A stretch of 64,000 bases of DNA from Pegea sp. RAD2-039 (Eukaryota > Chordata > Thaliacea > Salpida > Salpidae): assembly GCA_034620365.1 (NCBI GenBank), contig JAQGEQ010000179.1, forward strand, positions 1,054,001 through 1,118,000, given 5' to 3'. Below, in pieces: positions 24,625 through 35,504 of the stretch. Position 1 is the first letter of the stretch, and every line of letters starts with the position of its first letter. A program made the position numbers and the translations under genes. The notes beneath the pieces are model-generated. The model did no database searches. It was not told the DNA's origin and saw only the letters and a list, made by a program, of their open reading frames with translations.

Positions 24625-24985
24625 AATTATTTAAGAAAATCAGTGTGAATCATTAAAAACTAATTTTCTTTATTCATTTTTGAAAACTTTTTTATTTATT
24701 TTTTGCTGAAAATTGTCTTCTAATATCATTCTGATTTTTTCTGATTTCCAAAAATTATAATTTTCACAAAAAAATTTTTGTTTTATTTTTTATTGCTTTC
24801 TAGATTTTTAGCTTTAAGTATTAATTTTGCTTTTTGTTAATTTTGAAAATCGAATTTGGAAACTCTTCTAGAAAAAGTGAGTTTATTTTTCCTATATGAA
24901 ATCCAAACTTTTTACACATTGCTAAATGGAAAAAACACAAATGAATGTTTTCAACTATAAAATTTGAAATATTAAACAATTCCAG
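24625..24985. other. short spacer between GABPB and DNAJC21
   Basis: About 360 bp AT-rich spacer between two same-strand genes. A promoter for DNAJC21 is expected here, but I recognise no element. Confidence 0.5.
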
Positions 24986-27900
24986 ATGAAATGTCATTAT
25001 GAAACTCTTGGTATACCATTAGATGCTGACCAAGCCCAAATCAAATCTGCTTATCGACGACTTGCCCTTAAATGGCACCCTGGTAATTCTCCAAGTTCTG
25101 AAGTACAATCATCCAAATGACTTTTTACAGATAAGAATCGGGAAAATCCGGATTCTGTTACAGAGCAATTTAAACTGGTTCAATCAGCTTATGATGTTTT
25201 ATCTGATCCTCAAGACAAAGCATGGTAGTTACTGATTGGCTGCTAAATAATTGCTGAATGCTACTGATTGGTTGCTGAATGGTTGTTGGTTGGTTACTGA
25301 TTGGTTGCTGAATGGTTGTTGGTTGGTTACTGATTAGTTGCTGAATGGTTGTTGGTTGGTTACTGATTAGTTGCTGAATGGTTGTTGCTTGGTTGCTGAT
25401 GAGGTTGCTAAATGGTTGTTGGTTGGTTACTGATTAGTTGCTGAATGGTTGTTGGTTGGTTACTGATTAGTTGCTGAATGGTTGTTGGTTGGTTACTGAT
25501 TAGTTGCTGAATGGTTGTTGCTTGGTTACTGATTGGTTGCTGAATGGTTGTTGCTTGGTTACTGATTAGTTGCTGAATGGTTGTTGCTTGGTTGTTGATG
25601 AGGTTGCTAAATGGTTGTTGGTTGGTTACTGATTGGTTGCTGAATGGTTGTTGGTTGGTTACTGATTAGTTGCTGAATGGTTGTTGGTTGGTTACTGATT
25701 AGTTGCTGAATGGTTGTTGGTTGGTTACTGATTGGTTGCTGAATGGTTGTTGGTTGGTTACTGATTAGTTGCTGAATGGTTGTTGGTTGGTTACTGATTG
25801 GTTGCTGAATGGTTGTTGGTTGGTTACTGATTAGTTGCTGAATGGTTGTTGGTTGGTTGCTGATGAGGTTGCTAACAATCTTTTTTAATTTTAGGTACGA
25901 TAGACATCGAAGTGAAATTTTGCACAAGCAACAATTTGAAAAATTTGATGAAAATGAAGAAGATCTTTTTCAATATTTTAATACTTCGTGCTTCAAGAGT
26001 TTTGATGACAATTCTAAAGTCGTTTTTATCTCAAACATTATTATCTTATTTTCATCTTATTATTTTTAGGGTTTTTTTGCAGTTTATGGAGATGTATTTT
26101 GCCGTATATCTCAATTAGATGAACAATTTTGTGATGATGATGAAGATTTTATTCCAATGCCCTCTTTTGGAGATAGCCTCAGTAACTATGACCAAGTTTG
26201 TTTTTTATCTGCGTGATTCTTTCTCATGTATGACGTCACAGGTCGTTCACGTATTCTATTCTCGATGGCAATCTTATGCAACAAAGTTCTCGTATGTTTG
26301 GGCCGAGAAGTATGACGTCACACAAGCTCCGAGTCGTCGTCATGCGCGAATGATTTCAAAAGAGAACAAGAAAGAGCGCGATCGCAAACGACGACAACGA
26401 AACGAACTAATTCACGTATGACGTCATCATGTCAAGTTTTGATGATTTTCTAATGACATGTGATTACGTAGGAGCTCGTGAGATTTGTGAGAAAGAGAGA
26501 TCCACGTGTAAAGAAGCACGCTGAAGAGAAGAAAATTTTGAATGAAGTACAAAAGCAGAAAAACGAATCAAAGCGACTTGAAGCTCTTAGGTTTGTAACT
26601 TCAACCCACAAAAAGTTGATAAAAAACAATATATTGCTGGTTTGAGTAGAAATAGGACAATGACTCTTATAAACTTCCTCAAATGCTGTCAATTGAAGAA
26701 ATCTGTTGAACATTGAAATTAATCGACTTTCAAAAAAACTTTTTTATGTTCACGACTCAAATGTTTAATTTGAACTAAAAAATTATTTTAAAACCTCCTA
26801 GTAACCATCATAAGTGATTTCACTTGCTTTTTCTTTACAATCTGAGAAGTTTCCAAATTTAAAAACTCCTTAACGAATTTGCGAAAGTTAAAATTGAAAA
26901 GATTAAAAATTAAAAAAACTTTTAAATTGTAAAACTCATAAGTTTTCCCGCCATTTCGCTCACCACAAACAGCAGATTTTGAAACGTTTTTATATACAGC
27001 GGCAAACCTTCGGTAGTAAACTTACTTGGCGGTGACCTTACTGTGATCAGGCAGACAGTAGGTCCAGAGTGAGGGAGGCTTGACCTCTTGACCTCTGCGA
27101 TTGTTCCAAACGTGAACAACTCGGCCGTGTAATTTATGGTCGTAGGGGGCAGCGTCCGCGCGCCTCCTCTTTGCCCAGAAGCTAATCTATTATAATCCCA
27201 AGGTTACTAGGAGCGACTTAAATCTTCATAATAATTCGGTTTTCTCAATCTACTTTTAAGGATTTAATCTTCGCTTATCATTCAATCGCTTTAATTTTCG
27301 ATAAATCAGTGCCATTTGGCCGCGAGATGGACGAGGGGTTAAATCGGTTGATTGTTACTCCATTATGCTCTTTAAGCAGTGATCTTAAGCATGATACGAG
27401 CTAACTATTGGTACGTAAAGCCACTACTTTGTGGTTGCTTCAGGAGAAGCAAGTGCTCTAGGAGTGAACCCAGGCTGAAAATTTTCAATCTCCTGACTTC
27501 GGTGACTTGATAACATACATCTCAAATATTCCCGTAGTGTTGGTGACTGAAGATATTATCTAGAATTCACAGATGTAGGCGATCCAGGATATCAATATTC
27601 TTCACCTTACGCGGAGTTGATAACAGCACCTGGCATAAACAACAAAAAGCTTCATCAGAAAATAAAAATTATTTTTGCACCACAAACATCAAACTTAACT
27701 ACTTTTATATTATCTGAAAACTGTACCGTGGAAATGCGAGCGATGATTACTGACAAGGATGAGCATTGGGTTCAGAACATTTATGTTGACTCTTTATCCT
27801 AATGAGCTCTGCGCCTATATCAATAAACGTAAAGGTTTTGTCTTAAACCTTTCCCTTTAAACATCAGAAAGCGATTGGAAGAAGCGGCGTTCTACGAAGA

Positions 27901-29160
27901 ACAGAACAAACAACTTCTGCAAGATGAAAATGAGAAATTAAATAAACTTGAAGCAAGTTTAAAGGTTCGTAGCTGAAAAAGTGTGCTGGTTGCTATGCGA
28001 CGGTATTAAGTTCTTATTTGTTAAAGAGATAAGTGAATTGTTGCTAAGCAGATAGTAATTGGTTGCTAATTGGTTTATTGCTAGGTTGAGTATGGATCAG
28101 ATGGAAGCGATGAAACCATCGAAGAAGATGAAGACGATGAAGAAAGAGATTATGAAGAACTTTTCTGTGTTGCTTGTGGAAAAAATTTTAAGACATCGAT
28201 GCAGTAAGAAGCGCGAAGCGTCTATCTTTATTCACGTGTGACGCAAAGTTGATTTTAGATTAAAAAATCATCAGAAGTCAAAGAAGCATCGCGAAAAAAT
28301 GAACGCCTTGAGAATCGAAATGATGAAAGTGAAAAAAGATGAAGAAACCACTCTAAGTAAGTCACGTGGCCGATTGTTTACTAATGGCTGCTTACTGAAT
28401 GGTTGTTTGATAGCTGCTGATTGTTTAGTGATTGGTTGCTGGTTATTTGTTAGTTGTTTGCTGTTTGGTCACTGATTGGCTGCTGATTAGTTGTTACTAA
28501 TTTTCAGACTTTAAAGATGAGATTGGAGAAAATTCAGAAAAGAAAAAAAAGTTGAAAAAAAAGTTGAAAAAATTAAAAAAAAATAAAAACTTTGTGTCAT
28601 TTCAATCTGAAAACTTTTTTGGAAAAGATCAATCACAGGATGAAGATGAAGATCAAACAAAAGCTCAGGGTGAAGATGAAGATCAAACAAAAGCTCAGGG
28701 TGAAGATGAAGATCAAACAAAAGCTCAGGGTGAATATGAAGATCAAACAAAAGCTCAGGGTGAAGATGAAGATCAAACAAAAGCTCAGGGTGAAGATGAA
28801 GATCAAACAAAAGCTCAGGGTGAATATGAAGATCAAACAAAAGCTCAGGGTGAATATGAAGATCAAACAAAAGCTCAGGGTGAAGATGAAGATCAAACAA
28901 AAACTCAGGGTGAAGATGAAGATCAAACACTTTCAAAAGTTTCTTCAATTGATCCTTTTAGTAAAGAATCAAACGATATTTCTGATAAAAGATTAAAAGT
29001 TGAAGGTGAGAAGAAGATAAAGAAGAAAAAAAGAAAGGAAAAGAAAAATCTTTTGAATGAAAAAGATCAAAGTAAATGTTTAACTTGTCAAAATGTTTTC
29101 AAAACTAGAAACCAACTTTTTAAACATCTTAAAAAATCCGGACATGCGTCCTTGAGGTGA
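24986..29160 (+). CDS. DNAJC21: DnaJ homologue subfamily C member 21 (ribosome biogenesis cochaperone)
   Basis: Ten exons (24986-25082, 25131-25224, 25895-26018, 26070-26195, 26242-26415, 26472-26590, 27868-27964, 28085-28203, 28259-28356, 28508-29160) total 566 in-frame residues. The J domain opens with [16 protein letters not shown] and has an HPD split across exons 1 and 2. The family-specific middle part follows: [20 protein letters not shown], then a charged helix with [19 protein letters not shown]. Two C2H2 zinc fingers are present, [13 protein letters not shown]...KNHQKSKKH and, at the C-terminus, [18 protein letters not shown] with SGH. This is the JJJ1/DNAJC21 architecture, which acts with Hsp70 on cytoplasmic maturation of 60S subunits. 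Oddities: intron 2 is a 670-nt minisatellite, intron 6 (26591-27867) contains a U1 snRNA, and exon 10 has ten copies of a 10-residue acidic repeat. One intron begins GTATGACGTCATC. Confidence 0.94.
25225..25894 (+). repeat. 33-bp intronic minisatellite in DNAJC21
   Basis: About 19 imperfect copies of a 33-bp unit (GTTGCTGAATGGTTG then TTGGTTGGTTACTGATTA) fill DNAJC21 intron 2, starting at the 5' splice site. Units alternate TACTGATT and TGCTGAAT, both resembling branch points on the gene strand. Related GGTTGCT/TACTGAAT words recur without regular period in introns 7 (27965-28084) and 9 (28357-28507) of the same gene. Confidence 0.95.
27018..27170 (+). ncRNA. U1 spliceosomal snRNA
   Basis: U1 snRNA base-pairs with 5' splice sites. 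The 5' end AAACTTACTTGGC corresponds to the canonical ATACTTACCTGGC. Stem-loop I is ACCTTACTGT...ACAGTAGGT, enclosing GATCAGGCAG, close to the U1-70K loop consensus GATCANGAAG. Next come CTCTGCGATTG, a stem-loop III (TTGTTC...GAACAA), the Sm site AATTTATGG (27131-27139) flanked as in human U1 (TGCATAATTTGTGG), and a terminal GC-rich stem-loop IV (27142-27170). The stem-loop II loop lacks the U1A-binding ATTGCAC. Length is about 153 nt against about 164 in vertebrates. Position 9 is U instead of C. The gene lies in sense orientation inside DNAJC21 intron 6. It could be a functional variant gene or a recent pseudogene; all stems appear preserved. Confidence 0.85.
27171..27867 (+). other. unexplained higher-GC segment downstream of U1, inside an intron
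   Basis: About 650 bp with markedly higher GC than the surrounding introns. It contains a perfect hairpin TTGCTTCAGGAGAAGCAA near 27,437. From about 27,570 there is an open stretch reading [17 protein letters not shown] followed by [13 protein letters not shown] and ending NIYVDSLS at 27,802. I do not recognise the peptide. It may be the rest of an inserted segment that brought the U1 gene, or a mobile-element fragment. Confidence 0.4.
28634..28929 (+). repeat. 30-bp coding repeat in DNAJC21 exon 10
   Basis: Ten near-identical copies of a 30-bp unit encode the decapeptide [10 protein letters not shown] (variant [10 protein letters not shown]) in frame within the acidic linker between the two zinc fingers. 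It is open on several frames, so the other-frame readings here are artefacts. Sequence identity between units suggests recent expansion. Confidence 0.95.
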
Positions 29161-29689
29161 TGAGACCCTCGGTGACATCATCAATGGTAAAAGTTGCTGT
29201 TTAGGTTAATAAATTATTTCAAAAACAAAAATACTGATTAAAATAATTATCAAAATTTTACAAAAGACAATTCAGAAAATTTGTCAAAATTTATTTTTGA
29301 AAGGTTCATGGTTTAAATAAACATAATAGCAGCCAGGGGTTTCAGAATATTCTGGAAGTAAACCTACTACTATAAGGATCTTGTCATTAACTTTTTCATT
29401 AGTTGAGTTTACCCAAGTTTGTCCAAATGACTTTTTTGCTAATATTGCCCTGGTACCAAAGGAAGAGGACAGTTATTGGTAATAGTTTTCCCAGGGCGTT
29501 GGTCCTCATCACCTCTTGTCTTCCTCTTTATTCTCTGTTGGTTTACCCACAAGGTAGTTGACTTCAGGAATTTCTTCTTTAGACATCCGCACGTCTACTG
29601 ATGCAGATATGAATCTACTTTTATAGCTTTGTGGTTTTGAAGCTAAAGCATTCCAAGAATCCAGCTTTTATACCCATATTTGTCGGAGC
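29161..29689. other. intergenic segment with a strong hairpin
   Basis: Sequence between DNAJC21 and the LINE 3' end. At 29,442-29,499, GCCCTGGTACCAA pairs with TTGGTA and CCCAGGGC, interrupted by a bulge. It could be a structured RNA or the terminal repeat of a small element. No coding sequence is recognised. Confidence 0.4.
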
Positions 29690-32600
29690 TTTTTGGCACC
29701 CGGGCATCTCCAGGCTTAAACATTGTGAATATTTTTCTTAAAACTTTTCTTCATCTAAAGTTATATAAAACAATCTATATAACATTTCTATAAAGCATTA
29801 TACAAATATCAAATATTTTGAACACCTTCATCATTCACTTATTCAAATATTTTAATCAACTGAATTAATATCAAAAATATATCGAAGGGAAAAATTTGTT
29901 TTAATAAAATAAATCATAAAAAACATATTAAAATATAAAAAGATTAAATCATTTTACTTATTAATAATTTCATTTCTAAAGAACTAATGGTAAAGAAAGC
30001 ATCAAACTGAAAGTCAATTAAATTGTGGATAATTTTAAAAATAAGAATTAAATCGCATTTAATCCGTCGAATTTCCAAAGTATCTAAATTGAAGAAGCTA
30101 AGACGATGTTTATAACTATCATATTTAATATTAAGTTTCCTACATACCAATCTCGTAAATGTTGCCTGAACAGATTCGATTTTTTGTTATATCACTAAGT
30201 TGATATGACATCCATGCATTGGACTCAAGTCCACATTGTATTCAAGAATTGGACGTACGTTCAATTTGAAAATATTGATAAAGAAGTATGAATTAAAGGT
30301 TCTTTTAATAAGGTAGACAAGGTTGAATGATTTTACAAAGATTTTGGAAACATAATTATGCCATTTAAAGGATTAGATGATAAAGTAATGTCAAGGTCTA
30401 GGACCGAAGATACTCGTTGAATATAAAATCTATTGATGGATTATTGGTTCAAGTAATTTATAGCTGGTTTACGAGAAAAAGTTATAAGTTCAGACTTTGT
30501 GGGTTGGATTCTGAGCTGCAAGTTCATAGACCAGTTTTCTACAAAGTGTAGTGCAGCTTGAAGTTTTGAAGGATTGCAAGATAATAGCTTGATGTCATCT
30601 GCATACACAAACACACTGACATCATCTACTGCTACTAGTCTTCTGATGAGGTCTTCAATGAAAATTAAAAAGAGAAGGGGACCCAGAACGGAACCCTGAG
30701 GAACACCACTAGTGATTTGACTAGGAGTAGACAAAAATCTTTCTACACGAGTTTGTTGGGTTCTACCTGACAAGTAATCTTTAATCCACTGTAAGATAAA
30801 GCTGTTGATTTTTTAATACATTAATGAGCTTGTTGTGTGTGGGACAGAATCAAGCGCTTTTGCAAAATCGAGATATATGATGTTACAGGGACTTTCATAA
30901 TGGGCTGCTAGCTCATTAAGAAAAGTGAGATGCTGAGTCAGGGAAGATCTCCGTTTCACAAAGGCAGATATTAAATGGTGCTCTGTCATGTGATTGTGAA
31001 TGATATGCACTTGAGTTCTGTAGATAACTGAAGTCAGCGAAACTGATCTGTAGTTAAATGCGGTGTTTCTGGAACCCTTTTTATGAATTGGAATAATAAG
31101 AACTTTCTTCCAAATTCGTGGAGCTCTTCCTCGCCTCAGAGTTATGTTAAAGAGTAGCGATAAGGGTAGTGATAAAGAGGAAGTAGTTTTTCTTAAAAAC
31201 AAAGCTGCGATCTGATCTGGGGTGTTGGAAACTGATGATTTTAAAGAAGAAATAGCCTTAGCTACCATATCGACCATTATGTCAAGATCTACCATCTCAG
31301 AGACATTTGTACGAATGTCAGAGAATGGCAGGAAAGAGTATTGCCATCATCGGTTATAAAACGCTATTAAGTTGATTGTTTAGCAACTCAGCTTTATTTT
31401 CTGGTTCCATCACAAGCTGGTCGCTGTTAACAATTAGAGGAGGTATTTGAGATCTCGCCTTTAACTTGTGATTTATGAAACAAAAAATGTTTTCTTGCCA
31501 GGTGAAGATGGCTGCACTTTCTCTTCCTAAATAGAAATTAGAGATAGATGTCTTGTAAACTATACAAAGATCTTTGTACAGAGATTTGATGGAAGGGTCT
31601 GCTTTAGTTTGTTTGCATAGGAGGTTTTTTAGATGTTGTAAGTTTCTTAAATATTTGAGCAAATGTGGTTTTTTATTGACTCGATAAAAAGGTATGAATT
31701 TTTCGATTGACTCTTTAACGATGTTAGTAAACCTTAAGTAAATAGTATTGATGTATTCGTAAGAGTTGAAAACAGAAGTCCAGTCAACATCTGATAGAAA
31801 TTTGTTTATACCGTTATAATTTCCACGATAAAAATTCTGTTTGCTTGAAGTTTTAACGTTCATAGAAGAAGCTTGATGAAGCTTGAATTCAATCATGTTG
31901 TGATCGCATGTCAAAGCAAAAGGTTCTTTTTGATCAACGTAGATAATGTCCTCAGAGTTGATGTGATAAGAAGATCCAAAGTATTATCACTAACTCGGGT
32001 TGGAAAAGTAGCCATCTGAAATAGGTTATTGGCATCGAGAAAGCTTAGAAAGGCCTGACTTAGAAAGGGTGAATTAGTATTATCGCTATTGAAGTTAAAC
32101 GATTTTTCAATAAATGCTAAATTCGGGTTATTCCAATCAATTTTACTAAAATTAAAACCCCCTAAAATAACTCAGGACATACAACATTCTTCAAAACCTT
32201 CATAAAGGCCTTAACATTAACCCCGTCATTAATATTAGAGGGTGGTATGTAGGTAGATACAAAACGAGAAAGTTTGGACTTTCAGTAATGAAAATCGAAA
32301 GCGATAAATCCTGGAAAACTAATGGCATCGATTTGAATTATAGAGATCTTAGGTGCAAGCAACATTTTGTAAATTACGCAAACACTACCGCCTCTATCAT
32401 ACTGTCTGTTATAACGCAAAACACAAAAAAGATTACTTTCAACTAGAAAAGAATCAGAATACAACGGTTTCAACAAAATTTCAGTAATAAAAACAAATGT
32501 GAAATCTTAGGAATGCAAAAGAGTTTTCAATTGGAAATTTTGTTAATAATCGACCGCGCGTTGAAGAACATACCTAATGTAATAAAAGAATTGTCTTTTT

Positions 32601-33720
32601 GACACTTTTGAGATTTGATGATACGTAAATTGATATCTTGGGCTGGAAGGATGGTATTCACAATTGTGTGTGGAGAGAATGTGAAAAAGAAGATTTGGGA
32701 CCAGTGGTCATTTGCCACTTCCGTTTTTTGAAAAAAAAAACCTTGACAACTCTCAAGGCCCATGGTGGACCTCGAACTTCGTATTTGAAATCAGTTGGTT
32801 GTTCCTTCTGATTTCGGTTATATGCCTTTTTTAGAGGACACTTATTTTCTAAGCGATCATCTTCACACATATCATGTGCTACTCTAATACGCTCGAATTT
32901 TTTGTCAAGCCTTAACTTATACAGTTTAGCAAGAAACTTTGGTTTGTTCCAACTTTCCTTGAAAGGACACTTTCAACGGTCTTTAATGATCTGAGCTTTT
33001 TACTCCAAGTCTGGTCATTGATATCTTTGGAATGTCCACAAAATCAAGGCTTTGAGAGCATATTTGATTAAAAAACTTACTGTCATCATCCTTATCAGTC
33101 TCAGACATTTAAGATGATGACATTGTTTTCTCTGTCCTCACGGTCTAAAGTGAGTTTTTTGTGCGTGTCGGTGACCTTCTTGACAAGAAGCTGCACAATG
33201 CTAGCATTTTGTCGGAACCGGGATCACCGATCACCGAAGCCCATGTAACAGGTTTCTTTGTAGAGGCATCCAGTTCATCCATTAATTTAGACAAACTAGA
33301 AATTTTCTCGTTGATCTTGGCAAAATCGTTGCCAATTTCAGTTATAAATTTGGCTAATTCAGCGGATATAGATTTGCTGATATCGTATAATAGGTTTTGA
33401 ATTAAAATTTGAGAAGATAGATATTATGTCCATGGTTCTACATTTAATACAAAACTATTTAAACCCCATTTGCTTCAACTGGCTGTTTTCAAATATTTCA
33501 TAAATGTTGTTGCTCACATCACTACAGGTGAGATGAAAGCAGGAGAGGCATTTAAAGCATTCAATTACCGGAACTTCACCAGAACAAATTTTATTGCAGG
33601 ATTGGCAATCACCATTGCAAGCTTGTTTTGATAAAGTCGGTTTGTCAGAACTTTTCTGTATACTGGAACGTAAGATCTTGCCACTTTTATTTGGATCCAT
33701 CATAGTTTTTACTTTAATGA
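29690..33720 (-). mobile_element. decayed non-LTR retrotransposon (CR1/L2-Jockey type)
   Basis: Read 5' to 3' on the minus strand. ORF1 starts at about 33,703 with a PHD-like zinc finger (CNGDCQSCNKIC...CFKCLSCFHLTC) and ends in the typical VRGPPWALRVVK (about 32,770). The endonuclease starts FFNARSIINKISN (about 32,530) and continues YDRGGSVCVIYK and GGFNFSKIDWNNP. The reverse transcriptase has PIHKKGSR (about 31,080), SGVPQGSVLGPLLFLIF and the catalytic VYADDIKLLS (about 30,600). The C-terminus has YKHRLSFFNLDTLEIRR (about 30,100). Several frameshifts and stops break the ORFs, so it is not autonomous. The 3' end is placed near a GC-rich block ending at about 29,690 and is approximate. Confidence 0.9.
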
Positions 33721-34629
33721 AATATTTTTAGTGTCATCAACCCAAATAGTTCGAATCGATTTCTTATTCAGATAGAGTAATTTATCACAAGTAATATACA
33801 AATCACTTCCTAAAAATAACTTTATCACAACTTATAAGCACTATTCAACAGAATATAACCTATAACCTTGTTCAAATAGAATCAACTTCTGAGGGATTTT
33901 TAGCTCCTTACAAATCCAATTCGTTGCAGAGTGCACAGGGACGTTTTTGGCTTATGAAGATAAGTTTGTAAATTTTTAGATAAGGTCTTTTAATTCTCCA
34001 TGAGAGAAGAGAGAGGTGGTGAGATTGATTTGAAATGGCAGCCACGATTTGAAATGGATATCTAGAAGTACCCTGCTAGAGTTATCATGATCTAGAAGAA
34101 ATCCGAGGTTTTCTTTGAGGGATCTAACCAGATACCCAAATGCGAATGAACAGGATTTTGATGTTCACTAAAGACGATCTAATAAAGAAGATAGTCCTCG
34201 ATGGGTTTCACAAGTGTTACAAGGAAGAATCTCGATGACGACATCATGACTAGAAAGGAAGAAGATGAAGAGAGAGACGAATCTAGTGTGCAGGTTTCAA
34301 ATAAGGATATGAAGATGAGCTTTGATGGTTTGGGTTCCAGAAGTGGTAACGTCAGACCGAAAAGTGAGATCGGCGTTCCAACAGATCATTTAAAGGTGTA
34401 CCTCTAAAGCATTATGGTTGGGACTAATTGTTGCTGATAGCAATAACTATAGTGGATATAATACCCACAATGTGCAATCTTTATTGTTCGATCCAATTAT
34501 TTGATTGGTGAAAATGTGGTATAACAGTAAACTATTTTGCCGCTAATGTAATAGTGTTGAACTTCATTCTCATAAAAATCGTTGACCTTCGGTAAAAGAC
34601 TGTGTTGCAGTAGCGCATATCGTTAGTAT
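33721..34629. other. LINE 5' flank / unresolved sequence
   Basis: About 900 bp between the two LINE copies. It probably includes the 5' UTR of the minus-strand LINE and degraded sequence from the plus-strand copy. A 69-codon open frame (34,201-34,407) has no recognisable domain and I do not call it. Confidence 0.4.
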
Positions 34630-35085
34630 ATTTATCATTGTTGTTTTTTATTAACTTGAATAAAGCTCGATATAACAAGTCATTATCATTACATCTTAAT
34701 AAACCCATATTACTTGGTACGTTAATCAGAGCAAATTTCTTCTCATATCGCACAATTAGTACATGGAACCAGCTGCCATCAGACATTGTCATGTCAGAAT
34801 CACTTCAAGCAGAAGTTAAACAGTTATAATATTACCAGCATTCTCATTTCTAAACTGTGAATTTTTCTCTTTTTTATATTATTAACATTCTATGTAATTG
34901 TTCATTGTAATATGTTTTGAGGATTTCTGAAATACCATGTGTTAAATTTTTTGCTTTCTATATTTCTAACTTAATTATATATAATAATTATTTATATATA
35001 TAAAATTATTTGTGGGAATGTGTGTTAGCGAGAGGTGCTCTTTTCAGGCACCCTCCTACGCGTTTGGTGTAATAAATAAATAAAT
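34630..35085 (+). mobile_element. 5'-truncated LINE 3' end
   Basis: The open stretch 34,638-34,829 ends RANFFSYRTISTWNQLPSDI, the conserved post-RT C-terminal motif (FFSxRxxxxWNxLP) of CR1/Jockey-type LINEs. A 3' UTR follows, with the hairpin-forming GAGAGGTGCTCTTTTCAGGC and the simple tail TAATAAATAAATAAAT at about 35,070. Everything 5' of the last part of ORF2 is missing, as expected for incomplete reverse transcription. Orientation is opposite to the larger LINE. Confidence 0.85.
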
Positions 35086-35504
35086 TGTCAAATACTTTAA
35101 ATCAAAATTTATAAACTTGTAATTTTATGAGAACATTTTTATAGAATATAAGATGTAGTTAAAGGTAGTTTTTTAGAAAAGTTTGAATTCATAAAAAGAA
35201 TATTTTTTTGTTTTATTTTTGTGATCAAAAAACCTTTATTCAAAAAGATGACATTACAAATCGCTTCCTGCAATTGTTTATTTTTTTGTTATCATATTTT
35301 GTTTTATTAAATTGAAATAAAAGTTGTAAAAATATCATAGAAATCAAATTTCTTTTAAGTTTTTAAAATTATCAAAACAGTCATCAAAATGTTAAATTGC
35401 CGAAATGAGTACAAAAAAGTTTTCAAACAGATCTTGTTACAAACATGATGACATCATCGCTTCGTGAGTCAAATATCTTAATAACAATTTCAAAACAATT
35501 TCGT
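35086..35504. other. AT-rich spacer
   Basis: AT-rich non-coding sequence between the LINE tail and the 3' end of the 14-3-3 gene. It is likely the 14-3-3 3' flank. Nothing else is seen. Confidence 0.5.

Noticed and set aside
25607-25927. Repetitive minus-strand ORF with [10 protein letters not shown] units
   Set aside because: Reading of the 33-bp intronic minisatellite of DNAJC21 on the wrong strand.
28511-28948. Repetitive minus-strand and alternate-frame ORFs over the DNAJC21 repeat
   Set aside because: A 30-bp unit without stops is open in several frames; only the frame continuing into the C-terminal zinc finger is real.
29480-29500. Second U1 copy (GTTTTCCCAGGGCG resembles vertebrate U1 stem I)
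   Set aside because: No 5' end, Sm site or other stems around it; short chance match within a different hairpin.
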